Shown in pieces: positions 7,339-16,791 of a stretch of DNA of 64,000 nt. The notes under the pieces are model-generated. The model ran no database searches, was not told the origin of the DNA, and saw only the letters and a program-made list of their open reading frames with translations. How positions within the stretch are numbered: the first letter of the stretch is position 1; each line of letters starts with the position of its first letter. This DNA comes from Halosimplex carlsbadense 2-9-1 (GTDB lineage Archaea; Halobacteriota; Halobacteria; Halobacteriales; Haloarculaceae), in assembly GCF_000337455.1 (NCBI RefSeq), contig NZ_AOIU01000003.1:38119-102118 (forward strand), written 5' to 3'. The translations under genes were made by a program, and so were the position numbers.

Positions 7339-9617
7339 CTGCCGGACGCTCCGGCGACGGCGGGGACGAACACGCCGTCGGCACGTCGGCCCCCCGCACA
7401 GACGCCCGCGAGAAAGTTCGCGGACGGGCCCGCTACGCGACCGACGTGGACCACCCGGACGCGCTCGTCGGCGGCGTCGTCCGGTCGCCGGTCCCCCACG
7501 CCACGGTCGCGGGGCTCGAATCCGCAGTGGCCGAATCGATGGCGGACGTGGCCGCCGTGATCCCGCGGTGGGACCTGCCGGGCGGGTTCGACGACCGCGT
7601 CCGTCACTACGGGGACGCCGTCGCCGCCGTCGCCGCCGAGACGCCGGACGCAGTCGACGCGGCGCTGGACGCCATCGAGTACGATCTGGACCCCCTGGAG
7701 TCGGTCCACGACCCCCGCGAGAGCGTCCGATCCGACGCTCCCGTGGTGCAGGACGACCCCGCGTTCGGCCAGCCCGACCGCCACCCTCTCCGCGTCGACA
7801 ACCCCGACTACGTCCGCAACGTCGACGACTATCACGCGCTGGAACTGGGCGACCCCGAGGCAGGGTTCGCGGCCGCCGACCACGTCCACGGGGCGAGCTA
7901 CCGGACGCCGCGAGTCACCCACTGCAACCTCGATCGGCACTCCGCGGTCGCCGAGTGGCACGGCGACACCCTCCGCGTGAGCGCGACGCTCGGCAACCGC
8001 GGCCACGCCGAGGAGACGCTCGAACGGCTGTTCGGCGACTGCGACGTCGAGATCGAACGCCCCCCGACCGCCGGGTCCAGCTTCGGCGGGCGGTCGCTGA
8101 CGAAGCTCACCCTCGAACCGGTCGCCGCCGCGCTGGCACGGGCGACCGACCGACCCGTTCGTCTGGCGTTCGACCGCGAGACGGAGTTCTCGGCCGCCGA
8201 GTCGCGCCACGCCACCCACCTCGACCTGAAGGCGGGGGCGACCGACGACGGCCGGCTCACCGCGCTGGCGGTCGACGCCGTCGCCGATACGGGGCCGTAC
8301 CCCAACGGCGTCGGCCACGTCGTCCTGAGCGCCTGTCGCGGCCGACCGCTGGACACCTACGCCGTCGACAACTACCGCTTCGAGGGGGTCTCCGCCTTCA
8401 CCAACAACCCGCCCGCCGGTGAGTACCGCGGCATCGGCGTCACGCAGATCACCTGGGCGCTGGAATCGCACCTCGACGAACTCGCCCGCCGAGCGGGGTT
8501 CGACCCCGTGGACTTCCGCCGGCGCAACTGGGTCGCCGCGGGCGACGACCGGCCCCACGCCGACGCCCCGGTGAGCAGTTGCGGCCTCCGCGAGTGTCTC
8601 GACCGCGGGCGGGGGCGGTTCGACGAGCTGCGGACGGGCCCGGACGACGACGCCGGCGACACCGTCTACGGCCGGGGCGTCGCCGCGGGCGGGCAGATCA
8701 CGACGCCCGCCGCCGGGAAGAACGACGATTACGCCGAGGCGCGGCTGACCCTCGCACCCGACGGCTCGCTGGCTGTCCGCACGGGCGCGATCGACGTGGG
8801 CCAGGGCGCGGCGACGGCGCTCGCCCAGATCGCCGCCGAAGCGACCGGCCTCGCCCTCGACCGCGTGACCGTCGAGGGGTACGACCCCGACGACGGCGTC
8901 GACGACAAGTACGGCTCGATCGCCAACCGGACGACGTACCTGATCGGCGCGGCGATCCGCGACGGCGCCGACGAGCTCGGCGAACGGCTGCGCGCCCGCG
9001 CGGCCGACTGCCTCGACGCGCCCGCGGAGGAACTGACGGTCCGCGACGGTCGGGTTGAGACGCCCGACGAAACCGGCGGCGCGGTCGGCGCGCTCGTCAA
9101 CGACGCCGTCGTCGCGACCGGTCGCGCGGAGACCGACACGGCGCCGCTTTCCTACGGCGTCCACTTCGCCGAGGTCGCCGTCGACACCGGGACCGGCGCG
9201 GTCGACGTGACCGCCTACGTCGGCGCCCAGGACGTGGGCTACGCGATCAACCCGACGCTCGTCGAGGGACAGATCGAGGGCGCCGTCCAGCACGGGGTCG
9301 AGTTCGCGCTCACCTCGGAGATGCGACTGGAGGGGGGCGTCCCGACGAACGCGACCCTCGCCGAGTACCCCGCGAGTTCGCCCGCCGAGATGCCCGACCG
9401 CCTGGCCTGCGAGATAATCGAGTCCGCGGAGGAGTCGGGCCCGTACGGCGCGAAAGGCGTCGGGACGCCGTCGATCACGCCCGTCGCGCCGGCGATAACC
9501 AACGCGGTCCGGGACGCCGTCGGCGAGCGCTTCACCGCGGCGCCCGTCCGCGACGAGGACGTGTTGTTCGCACTCGGCGGCGGTGCGGACGGTGACGGAG
9601 GTGTCGCCGGTGACTGA
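7335..9617 (+). CDS. Molybdenum hydroxylase large subunit (XDH/CoxL family)
   Basis: The 760-residue protein is the molybdopterin subunit of a xanthine dehydrogenase-type hydroxylase. The FGGR segment and the EYRG segment with Arg365 of the XDH-like active site are present. The AYxCSFR loop of true (form I) CO dehydrogenase is absent; EYRGIGV stands there instead, so this is not a canonical CO dehydrogenase. Near the C-terminus the expected catalytic Glu in GVGE-P is Thr711 (GAKGVGTPSITP; codon ACG at 9465-9467), which is unusual. The GTG at 7335 overlaps the CoxG stop. The substrate is unknown. The protein should assemble with the FAD and 2Fe-2S subunits encoded directly downstream. Confidence 0.85.
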   Translation: MTAGRSGDGGDEHAVGTSAPRTDAREKVRGRARYATDVDHPDALVGGVVRSPVPHATVAGLESAVAESMADVAAVIPRWDLPGGFDDRVRHYGDAVAAVAAETPDAVDAALDAIEYDLDPLESVHDPRESVRSDAPVVQDDPAFGQPDRHPLRVDNPDYVRNVDDYHALELGDPEAGFAAADHVHGASYRTPRVTHCNLDRHSAVAEWHGDTLRVSATLGNRGHAEETLERLFGDCDVEIERPPTAGSSFGGRSLTKLTLEPVAAALARATDRPVRLAFDRETEFSAAESRHATHLDLKAGATDDGRLTALAVDAVADTGPYPNGVGHVVLSACRGRPLDTYAVDNYRFEGVSAFTNNPPAGEYRGIGVTQITWALESHLDELARRAGFDPVDFRRRNWVAAGDDRPHADAPVSSCGLRECLDRGRGRFDELRTGPDDDAGDTVYGRGVAAGGQITTPAAGKNDDYAEARLTLAPDGSLAVRTGAIDVGQGAATALAQIAAEATGLALDRVTVEGYDPDDGVDDKYGSIANRTTYLIGAAIRDGADELGERLRARAADCLDAPAEELTVRDGRVETPDETGGAVGALVNDAVVATGRAETDTAPLSYGVHFAEVAVDTGTGAVDVTAYVGAQDVGYAINPTLVEGQIEGAVQHGVEFALTSEMRLEGGVPTNATLAEYPASSPAEMPDRLACEIIESAEESGPYGAKGVGTPSITPVAPAITNAVRDAVGERFTAAPVRDEDVLFALGGGADGDGGVAGD

Positions 9618-10506
9618 GCGGGCTACCGACGCGACCGGTCGCTCGGACGCCGACTACCACCGACCGGAGACGGTCGAAGCCGCGTGTCGGCGACTCCGGG
9701 ACGCCGACGGCCGCGCCCGAGTGGTCGCCGGTGGGCAGACACTGATGCCGCTGGTTCGGCAGGGACTGGTCGACACCGACGCGTTCGTCGACGTGAGCGC
9801 GATCCCGGCGCTGTCGGGCGTCGCACGCGAGGACGGCCGCGCGACGGTCGGCGCGACGACGACCTACGCCGAGTTGGCCGCCCACGAGTTGAGCGACCGC
9901 GTCGCCGCGCTGGGCGAGGCGTGCGCCGTCGTCGCCGACCGGCAGGTCCGGAGCCTCGGGACCGTCGGCGGCGCCGTCGCGCACGGCGACCCGACGTTCG
10001 ACCTGCTCGCGCCGTTGCGGGCGCTCGACGCCGAGGTGCGACTGGCGGCCCCGGACGGCCGCCGCCGCGTCCCGCTCGATTCGTTCCTCGTCGGCCATCT
10101 CCGAACGGACCGTCGCGAGGACGAACTCGTGACCGGCGTGACGGTCGAGCGCCCCGAGCCCGGGCGGTCGGGGTCGGCCTACGAGCGCCACGCCGCCGTC
10201 GAGTCGGGGCGGGCGACCGCCGGCGTCGCCGCGCGGGTAGCCCTCGCCGACGGTGCGTTCGAGACGGTCCGGGTCGCCTGCTCGGCGGTCGCGGACACGC
10301 CCGCCCGCGCGCACGCGGTGGAAGACAAGTCAGTCGGCGAGGCGGCCACCGCCGACGTCGTCGCGGCCGCGAGCGAACGGGTGTCCGAGGACATCGACCC
10401 GATCGACGACGAGGCGGGGTCGGCAACGTACAAACGGCGGCTGGCCGCGACGCTCACCGAGCGGAGCCTGCTGGCCGCCGTCCGCCGGGCGGGGGGATCG
10501 CCGTGA
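9610..10506 (+). CDS. Molybdenum hydroxylase FAD subunit (CoxM family)
   Basis: The 298-residue protein is the flavin subunit that passes electrons from the 2Fe-2S clusters to an acceptor. It has the two FAD-binding loops of the family: VVAGGQTLMPLVRQG near residue 40, and TVGGAVAHGDPTFDL near 118, a small variation of the usual TIGG...AHADP motif. The CO dehydrogenase C-terminal domain follows. The GTG start at 9610 lies inside the end of the large-subunit gene (8-nt overlap), and the stop overlaps the next start by 4 nt, so the three subunits form one coupled unit. Confidence 0.85.
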   Translation: MTERATDATGRSDADYHRPETVEAACRRLRDADGRARVVAGGQTLMPLVRQGLVDTDAFVDVSAIPALSGVAREDGRATVGATTTYAELAAHELSDRVAALGEACAVVADRQVRSLGTVGGAVAHGDPTFDLLAPLRALDAEVRLAAPDGRRRVPLDSFLVGHLRTDRREDELVTGVTVERPEPGRSGSAYERHAAVESGRATAGVAARVALADGAFETVRVACSAVADTPARAHAVEDKSVGEAATADVVAAASERVSEDIDPIDDEAGSATYKRRLAATLTERSLLAAVRRAGGSP

Positions 10507-10973
10507 AGGTCTCCTTCGAACTCGACGGCGAGGCGCTGACCGTCGAGACGCCCCCCGAACGGTCGCTGCGCGAGTTGCTCCGCGAGGACTGCGACGCCCG
10601 GAGCGTCAAGGCCGGCTGCGACGGCGGTCGCTGTGGCGCCTGTACCGTCCTGCTCGACGGCGTCGCGGTGAAGGCCTGTCTGGTCATGGCCGCGAAGGTC
10701 GACGGCCGCTCGGTCACCACCGTCGAAGGGATCGCCGACGGGAGCCTCGGTCGCGAGGTGCAGGACGCCTTCGAGGACCATGGCGCCCTGCAGTGTGGCT
10801 ACTGCACGCCGGGGGTCGTGCTGTCGGCGCTCGCCTATCTCGACGACGACCCCGACGCCGACCGCGAGTCCCTCCGGGCGGCGCTGTCTGGCAACGTCTG
10901 TCGCTGCACCGGCTACGAGAAGATCCTCGACGCCGTCGAAGCGGTCGCCGAGCGACGTACCGAAGGGGCGTGA
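10503..10973 (+). CDS. Molybdenum hydroxylase 2Fe-2S subunit (CoxS family)
   Basis: The 156-residue protein carries both ferredoxin-type clusters of the family. The plant-type cluster uses CDGGRCGACTVLLDG and a later Cys near residue 60. The second cluster uses QCGYCTPG and GNVCRCTGY near residues 98 and 135. All eight expected cysteines are visible, so electron transfer should be intact even though the large subunit lacks its usual Glu. The start is the GTG at 10503, which overlaps the FAD-subunit stop. Confidence 0.9.
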   Translation: MKVSFELDGEALTVETPPERSLRELLREDCDARSVKAGCDGGRCGACTVLLDGVAVKACLVMAAKVDGRSVTTVEGIADGSLGREVQDAFEDHGALQCGYCTPGVVLSALAYLDDDPDADRESLRAALSGNVCRCTGYEKILDAVEAVAERRTEGA

Positions 10974-11063
10974 GGGAGCGTTCGGCCGCTTAAGCGTTTG
11001 GTCGAGTCCCGACGAACGGGGATTTCGACCGCGCTTACGGCCGCGACGCGAGACGGGTCCGGT

Positions 11064-12062
11064 ATGGCACTCGATCTCTCGATCGCCTGCTGGACCCGCG
11101 ACCTGACGCGGTCGCTGCTGACCGGCGCGGTCGAACCGGACGGTGTCGACGCGACCGTCATGGCCGAGTACCCGCCGCGGCGCCACCGCCGCTTCTTCGA
11201 GCGCGGGGACTTCGACGTGTGCGAGGTGTCGCTGGCGTCGTACCTCTCCTCCCGGGAGCGCCCCGAGGAGTACCCCTTCACCGCGATCCCGGTCTTCCCG
11301 TGCAAGAAGTTCCCCCAGTCCTTTTGCTACCGGCGGACCGACGCCGGGATCGACGACCCGTCGGACCTGGCCGGCGAACGGGTAGGCGTCCAGTCCTGGC
11401 AGACGACCCGCGACGTGTGGATGCGCGGTATCGCCCGCGAGCGCTACGGGCTCGACCTCTCGGCGGTGACCTGGTACCGGCGCAAGGAGGACGACGTGCC
11501 CGTCTCGATCCCAGACCGCTTCGACATCCGGACGGTGCCGGGCGAGCAGGGCGGCGAGGCGATGGTCGACCCCGACGACCTGCGAGCGATGTTCTTCGAC
11601 GGCGACCTGGTCGCCGCCATGGAGCCGGCCAACGCCATGTTCCACAGCGTCGTCGAGTCCGACGACGCCGCGCTGATGTTCGACGACCCCGTCGAGACCG
11701 AACGCGAGTACTACCGCGACACAGGGATCCACCCGATCATGCACACCGTCGCCGTCCGCGACGAACTCCTCGACGAACACCCCTGGCTCGCCGTCTCGCT
11801 GTTCGACGCCTTCCGCGAGGCCCGCGACGACGCGCTGGAAGCCAACCTGAGCCCCAGCACCCACACGACCAACACCTGGGGGCACCTGCACCTCGTCGAA
11901 CAGGACCGGATCCTCGGCGAGGACGCCTGGGAGTACGGCCTGACCGACCGCACCGTCCCCGAACTGGAGAAGTTCCAGACGTACGCCGACCACCAGGGAC
12001 TGATCCCCGAACCCTACGACCTCGACGAGTTGTTCGTCGACTGTTCGGTCGCGCGCACCTGA
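11064..12062 (+). CDS. 4,5-dihydroxyphthalate decarboxylase-like protein (PBP2 fold), copy 2
   Basis: The 332-residue protein is a paralogue of the product of 5825-6796. It shares the MALDLSIAC opening, FDVCEVSLASYL near residue 52 and the family hallmark YYRDTGIHPIMH near 218. Like copy 1 it has no signal peptide. It differs in its ligand-facing segments, including a TWYRRKEDDVP insertion near residue 135. It follows the molybdenum hydroxylase by 90 nt and may belong to the same transcript. Two such paralogues around one hydroxylase suggest two substrates or a heteromer; this is inference. Confidence 0.75.
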   Translation: MALDLSIACWTRDLTRSLLTGAVEPDGVDATVMAEYPPRRHRRFFERGDFDVCEVSLASYLSSRERPEEYPFTAIPVFPCKKFPQSFCYRRTDAGIDDPSDLAGERVGVQSWQTTRDVWMRGIARERYGLDLSAVTWYRRKEDDVPVSIPDRFDIRTVPGEQGGEAMVDPDDLRAMFFDGDLVAAMEPANAMFHSVVESDDAALMFDDPVETEREYYRDTGIHPIMHTVAVRDELLDEHPWLAVSLFDAFREARDDALEANLSPSTHTTNTWGHLHLVEQDRILGEDAWEYGLTDRTVPELEKFQTYADHQGLIPEPYDLDELFVDCSVART

Positions 12063-12140
12063 AAGGAGGGGTCGCGAATCGTCGCGGCGCTCCGGGACGG
12101 GCGAGTCCGACAGAACGCGGCCGACCGGGTTCGACGCCGG

Positions 12141-13250
12141 TCAGGACTCGGCCTCGTAAACCTGCATGGCCTTGGGCTGGAACTGGAGGTTGATCTCGTC
12201 GCCGCGGTCGAACTGCCGATAGCTGTCGGTGTGGACGACCAGCGTCGCGTCGGTCTCGTCGATCTGAACCGTCAGCTCGTAGCGGTCGCCGATGATCCCC
12301 TCGGCGACGACCGTCCCCGACAGCTCGATGCGCCCGTCGACCCCGTCGGCGAACTGGCCGATCTCGACGTCGTCCGGCCGGAGGAAACACGCCACCTCGT
12401 CGGTCTCGCCGCCGTTTTCCACGTAGTCGACGTTGCCGAGCGGGAAGTCGACGAACGGCGTCCGGACGACCCGCTCGCCGTCGCCGTCCCGTTCGGTCGT
12501 CCCGGTGAAGCGGTTGCGGACGCCGACGAACTGCCGGGTGAAGGGCGATTCGGGTCGCCGGTACAGCGACTCGGGGTCGCCGCGCTCGACGACCCGCCCG
12601 TCGTTCATCACGAGTACCCGGTCGGCCAGGTAGAAGGCCTCCTGCTGGTCGTGAGTCACGTACAGCACGCTGAGCCCGAGTTCGTGTTGGAGCCGCTGGA
12701 GCTCGTAGCGCATGTGCTTGCGGAGCTCCTTGTCGAGGTTGCTCAGCGGCTCGTCGAGCAACAGCAGTCCGGGGTCGTGGACGATGGCCCGGGCGAGCGC
12801 GGTCCGCTGTTTCTGGCCGCCGCTGAGATCGGTCGCCGGCGACCCGGCGAGGTCGCCGATCTCCATCAACTCGAGCACGTCCGCGACCCGCTCGTCGTAC
12901 TCGTCGCTCGGCACGCTCGTCGCGTGTTTCAGCGGGAAGACGACGTTCTCGTAGACGGTCTTGTGCGGCCAGATCGCGTAGTTCTGGTAGACCATCCCCA
13001 GGTCCCGTCGCTCGGGCGGCAGCGACCTGGTCCCGTCGAAGACGGGCTCGCCGTTGATGGCGATCTCGCCGCCGTCGGGGGTCTCGACGCCGGCGACGCA
13101 CCGGAGGACGGTCGTCTTGCCGCAGCCGCTGGGCCCCAGCAGCGCGACGATCTCGTCGGCCCCGACCGTCACGTCGACTCCCGAGAGGTGGAACTCGCTG
13201 CCGAACCCCTTCTCCAGGTCCCGTACCGTCAGCCGCGTGTCGGTGTCCAT
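12141..13250 (-). CDS. ABC importer ATPase (FbpC/PotA-like)
   Basis: The 369-residue ATPase has Walker A GPSGCGKTT near residue 39, the LSGGQKQR signature near 138, Walker B LLLLDEPLSNLD near 158 and the THDQQEA switch region near 195. A C-terminal TOBE-like domain follows, as in iron, sulfate and polyamine importers. It is the last gene of an importer unit with the fused permease (13433-15205) and binding protein (15345-16667). The ATG at 13250 was chosen because upstream sequence looks non-coding. The unit converges with the hydroxylase operon, which hints at uptake of its substrate, but the genes are on the other strand. Confidence 0.85.
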   Translation of the reverse strand: MDTDTRLTVRDLEKGFGSEFHLSGVDVTVGADEIVALLGPSGCGKTTVLRCVAGVETPDGGEIAINGEPVFDGTRSLPPERRDLGMVYQNYAIWPHKTVYENVVFPLKHATSVPSDEYDERVADVLELMEIGDLAGSPATDLSGGQKQRTALARAIVHDPGLLLLDEPLSNLDKELRKHMRYELQRLQHELGLSVLYVTHDQQEAFYLADRVLVMNDGRVVERGDPESLYRRPESPFTRQFVGVRNRFTGTTERDGDGERVVRTPFVDFPLGNVDYVENGGETDEVACFLRPDDVEIGQFADGVDGRIELSGTVVAEGIIGDRYELTVQIDETDATLVVHTDSYRQFDRGDEINLQFQPKAMQVYEAES

Positions 13251-13432
13251 AGCTGTGGTCGTGTCCCCGGCGGGCCGCCGGCTCCGCCTCGACGGCCCAC
13301 CGCTCGTCTCGGTTCGAGCTACCGCGCCCACGCATTAACCCCTACCGCGGATTTCTACGCCGTGGGAACTGCGGGTCGGGACGCTCCCGACCGACGCGGT
13401 GGGGTCGACGGCGCCGGGCGCGAGCGTCACCG

Positions 13433-15205
13433 TCAGTGCTGACCGAGTTCGTAGAAGGTGATCCCGCAGACCCGCATCGCGAGCACGAAGAGGACGGTCA
13501 GGCCGATAAAGACGGTCGAGATGGCGGCGACGAGCGACAGCGCCGGCTCGTACATGTACAGCTGGAACAGCTCGACGGGGATCACCACCGTGTCCGAGGA
13601 GTAGGTCATCCACGGGATCGACAGCAGCTGGAACACGTGGACGGCCAGGAAGAACCAGAGGACGACCGCCGTGTTGCGGAACAGCGGGAGGAAGACCGCC
13701 CGCAGCTGGCCGAGCCAGGAGGCGCCGGCGACCCGCGCGGCCTCCTCCAGCACCGAGTGGATCTGGACGACGTTCCCGACCGCGATGCGCGAGGAGACGG
13801 GGAAGAAGACGATGACCGAGCCGATGGCGATGATTGCGAGCGTCCCGTAGAGCGTGATCCCGGGGAGCTTGCCGACCCAGAGGCTCAGGAAGATGAGCCC
13901 GGCACCGGTGATGATCCCGGGCACCGCCAGTGGCGTGAGCGTCAGGAAGTCCACCGCGCCGCGAAAGCGCCCGTCGGTCCGCTCGGTGTAGTAGGCCGCC
14001 CCGACGACGAGGGCCGTCCCCAGCGTCGCCGCACCGACCGCGACCAAGACGCTGTTGGCGAACGCCTCGCGAAGCCCGGAACTCGTGACCGCCGTGACGT
14101 AGTGCTCGACCGAGAGCCCCGAGAGCCGGACGTGGCCCGTCCACGTCGAGTGGATCGACGTGAGCGCCATCGCGAGGATCGGAAGGATCCACACCAGGCC
14201 GACGACGCCCCACAGCCCGCCCGCGAGCGGCCACCGCCACCGCCCCAGGTCCCAGGTCCGCCGGCGACCGGACTGCCCGGTCAGCGTCATGAACTCCCGT
14301 TTGCGGCTCGTCACCCGCCGGTAGTAGTAGACGAGGACGCCCGTCGCGAGCAGCAGGCTACACGACAGCGCGGCGGCCTCGCCGTAGGCCGGCGGGAACC
14401 GCGAGTTGATCGCCGAGCCGATCACCGTCGAGTACACGTCGAACCCGTGGCGCGAGCCCAGCACCGAGACGATGGCGAACTCCCCCATGCCGTAGAGGAA
14501 GATCGTGATCACCGCCGAGAGCAGCGCCGGCTTGACCAGCGGAAGCGTGACCGACCGCAGCGTCTGGGTGACGCTCGCACCGTGGATCCGGCTCACCTCC
14601 TCGAACGACGCGTCCATGTCCTGCAGCGCGGGCACCGTCAGGAGATACGCCGTCGAGACGACGTTGACGCCCGCGACGAACGCGACTCCCCACGGGGTGA
14701 ACAGACCGACCGAGAGCGACCCCAGACCGAGCGCGTCGGCGATAGCGACCGAGACGAGCCCGTTCTGTGGCCCGTAGGCGGTGATGTACATGATCCCGAA
14801 GACGTACCCCGGGATCGCCTGGCCGGACAGCAAGACCAGCTCCAGCCCGCCCTTCGTCGGGAGGTTCGTCCGCACGAACAGCCAGGCCAGCGTCAGCCCG
14901 AGCGCGATACCGGTGACCGTCATCCCAACCGCGACGACGAGGGTGTTGGCCAGCAGCGCCGGTACGTCGAAAAAGCCCTCGCTGTACACCGCGACGAAGT
15001 GGTCGAGCGTGAACGACCCGCCGATCTCGCCGGGATACCCCGACCAGACGCTCGTCCACAGGAGGAAGACCAGCGGCACCAGCGTCAGGACGGCGACGCC
15101 CGCGACGATCGTCCCGAGGACGAGTCGTTTGGCCGAGAATCGGCGGTCGACGAGGCCGCCGACGCCGCTCCTGAACGCGGCGGCCACCTCGTCGCGGACG
15201 CTCAT
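13433..15205 (-). CDS. ABC importer permease, two fused domains (FbpB-like)
   Basis: The 590-residue membrane protein contains two related permease halves, each with about six helices. Each half carries an EAA-like cytoplasmic loop that contacts the ATPase (the ...EEVSRIHGAS... segment near residue 215 and the ...EEAARVAGAS... segment near residue 490). Fused permeases of this type belong to the ferric iron/thiamine group of importers. The ligand cannot be read from the permease. The gap of 139 nt to the binding-protein gene leaves room for a weak internal promoter or stem. Confidence 0.85.
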   Translation of the reverse strand: MSVRDEVAAAFRSGVGGLVDRRFSAKRLVLGTIVAGVAVLTLVPLVFLLWTSVWSGYPGEIGGSFTLDHFVAVYSEGFFDVPALLANTLVVAVGMTVTGIALGLTLAWLFVRTNLPTKGGLELVLLSGQAIPGYVFGIMYITAYGPQNGLVSVAIADALGLGSLSVGLFTPWGVAFVAGVNVVSTAYLLTVPALQDMDASFEEVSRIHGASVTQTLRSVTLPLVKPALLSAVITIFLYGMGEFAIVSVLGSRHGFDVYSTVIGSAINSRFPPAYGEAAALSCSLLLATGVLVYYYRRVTSRKREFMTLTGQSGRRRTWDLGRWRWPLAGGLWGVVGLVWILPILAMALTSIHSTWTGHVRLSGLSVEHYVTAVTSSGLREAFANSVLVAVGAATLGTALVVGAAYYTERTDGRFRGAVDFLTLTPLAVPGIITGAGLIFLSLWVGKLPGITLYGTLAIIAIGSVIVFFPVSSRIAVGNVVQIHSVLEEAARVAGASWLGQLRAVFLPLFRNTAVVLWFFLAVHVFQLLSIPWMTYSSDTVVIPVELFQLYMYEPALSLVAAISTVFIGLTVLFVLAMRVCGITFYELGQH

Positions 15206-15344
15206 CGCTCGCCTCCGCGCGCGTTCGGGGGGTCGGTGCTATCCATGGATATCGGTGAACGTGAGGTCGTCGTCGAACCGTGGTGGGTCGGTCGGACCGG
15301 GCCGGCCGTCGGCGGGACCGGAATCGAGGGACTCCAGCCCTCGG

Positions 15345-16667
15345 CTACGGCTTGAACATCCCGGTGTCGACGGCTTTCTGTCCGAGCGTGGAGTAGTCCG
15401 CGGACTCCCAGAACCCGATCGGGAACAGGTTCGCGTTCAGCCGCCGCTTCGTGTAGGGGTCGACGTCGATACCGGAGAGGTCCAGGTCCGTCCGAACGGG
15501 CACCTGGTCGGTCACGTCGGTCAGGATGCGGCGCTGGACCGGCTTCTCCAGCATCGCGCTGACGAAGTAGCGGGCGGCCCAGGGATGGGGGGCGTTCCGG
15601 TTGATGCTCAGGCCGCCCTCGGTGGCGTTGCGCTTGGCGGGGTCGGTAAAGATGCCCTCGACGGCAAGGTCGTCGTTCTTGACGAACGGCGCGGCCGCCC
15701 ACGGCCAGTTGTACAGCATCATCGCGGCGTTGCCCTTCCCGACTTCGCGCATCCCCGCCGAGTGGGAGTTGACCCCGACCACTTCGAACCGGTCCATCAG
15801 GCTCCGGATCCACTCCATCTCGCCCATGTCCGTCTGGGCGGCGTGATAGCGGGTGATCCAGCCGATCATCCCGGAGCTGACGTAGCCCGAGAAGGCGACT
15901 TCGAGCCCCTCGTACTGGTCGTCGAACAGGTCGTTGTACGTCTCCGGGTAGTCCAGCCCCTGCTCGTCGAATATCTGCGTACTCACCGGGAGGACGACGC
16001 CGGCGCCACCGTTGAACCCCGACACCAGGAACGGGAGGGTCCGCTTCTCGGGCAGGGCGTCGGCGAACCAGAAGTTCTCGTCGATGCCCCACTCGAACCA
16101 CTCCTTCGCGTAGGCGGTCCCGTCCTCCCGGCCTTTCTGTTTGATCCGGTCGCGGAGGTTCGACGCGACGCTGACCACGTCGGCCTTGTCCTCGCCGGCC
16201 TGGCGCTCCTGGAGGAGCCGCTGGGAGACGGCCGCGCCGTCGCTGGCGAACACCGTCGCCTCGATGCTCGTCCCGAACTCGTCGTTGATCACGTCGACGA
16301 GGTCGTACCACTGCTGGGAGTCGCCCGTCCCCGCGTAGATGGTCACCTCGGCCCCGTCGTCGACGTAGTCGGCGAGTCCCTCGGTCGTCCACGGCGGCTC
16401 GGGCTCGCCGGTCGTGGTCGGAACCGCGCTGGTCGTCGACCCATCGCCGTCACTCGTCGCCCCGTCCCCGCCGCTCGTCGATCCGCCGCCGGCGTCGGGC
16501 GTCGAGGTCGCCGGCGGTCCGGACCCCAGACACCCCACGAGCGACGCCGCCGAGACCGCCGCACCCGTCGCGAGAAACGCCCGTCGCGAGGGGAGCCCGG
16601 TCCGACGCCGTCGGTCGTCGCGCTCGTCTCGTTCCCGCCCGGCGTCGGCTGAACGCTGTTCCGTCAT
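15345..16667 (-). CDS. ABC importer substrate-binding lipoprotein (family 1)
   Basis: The 440-residue protein has a twin-arginine region (RRAFLATGAAVSAASLVGC), followed by a lipobox Cys near residue 46, so it is probably exported by Tat and lipid-anchored. A low-complexity Gly/Ser/Thr/Asp linker follows, then a binding-protein domain starting with VTIYAGTGDSQQW. The domain resembles FbpA-type iron and related anion-binding proteins, but I do not see a decisive metal ligand set, so the ligand is open. It forms one unit with the permease and ATPase downstream. Confidence 0.85.
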   Translation of the reverse strand: MTEQRSADAGRERDERDDRRRRTGLPSRRAFLATGAAVSAASLVGCLGSGPPATSTPDAGGGSTSGGDGATSDGDGSTTSAVPTTTGEPEPPWTTEGLADYVDDGAEVTIYAGTGDSQQWYDLVDVINDEFGTSIEATVFASDGAAVSQRLLQERQAGEDKADVVSVASNLRDRIKQKGREDGTAYAKEWFEWGIDENFWFADALPEKRTLPFLVSGFNGGAGVVLPVSTQIFDEQGLDYPETYNDLFDDQYEGLEVAFSGYVSSGMIGWITRYHAAQTDMGEMEWIRSLMDRFEVVGVNSHSAGMREVGKGNAAMMLYNWPWAAAPFVKNDDLAVEGIFTDPAKRNATEGGLSINRNAPHPWAARYFVSAMLEKPVQRRILTDVTDQVPVRTDLDLSGIDVDPYTKRRLNANLFPIGFWESADYSTLGQKAVDTGMFKP

Positions 16668-16791
16668 ACACGTCCAGCTACCCCGCGTTCGGATAAACGG
16701 ATACCGCAGATTGTTATTCGATGGGAAGACGTCGGTCGGAGAACGGACGCGACGGGCCGGCGACGGCGCGATACCGCGGTCGCGACCCCGG

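Noticed and set aside
7335-10973. Aerobic carbon monoxide dehydrogenase (CoxLMS)
   Set aside because: The AYxCSFR active-site loop of form I CO dehydrogenase is missing and EYRGIGV is present, and the catalytic Glu is not conserved. A general molybdenum hydroxylase is the safer call.
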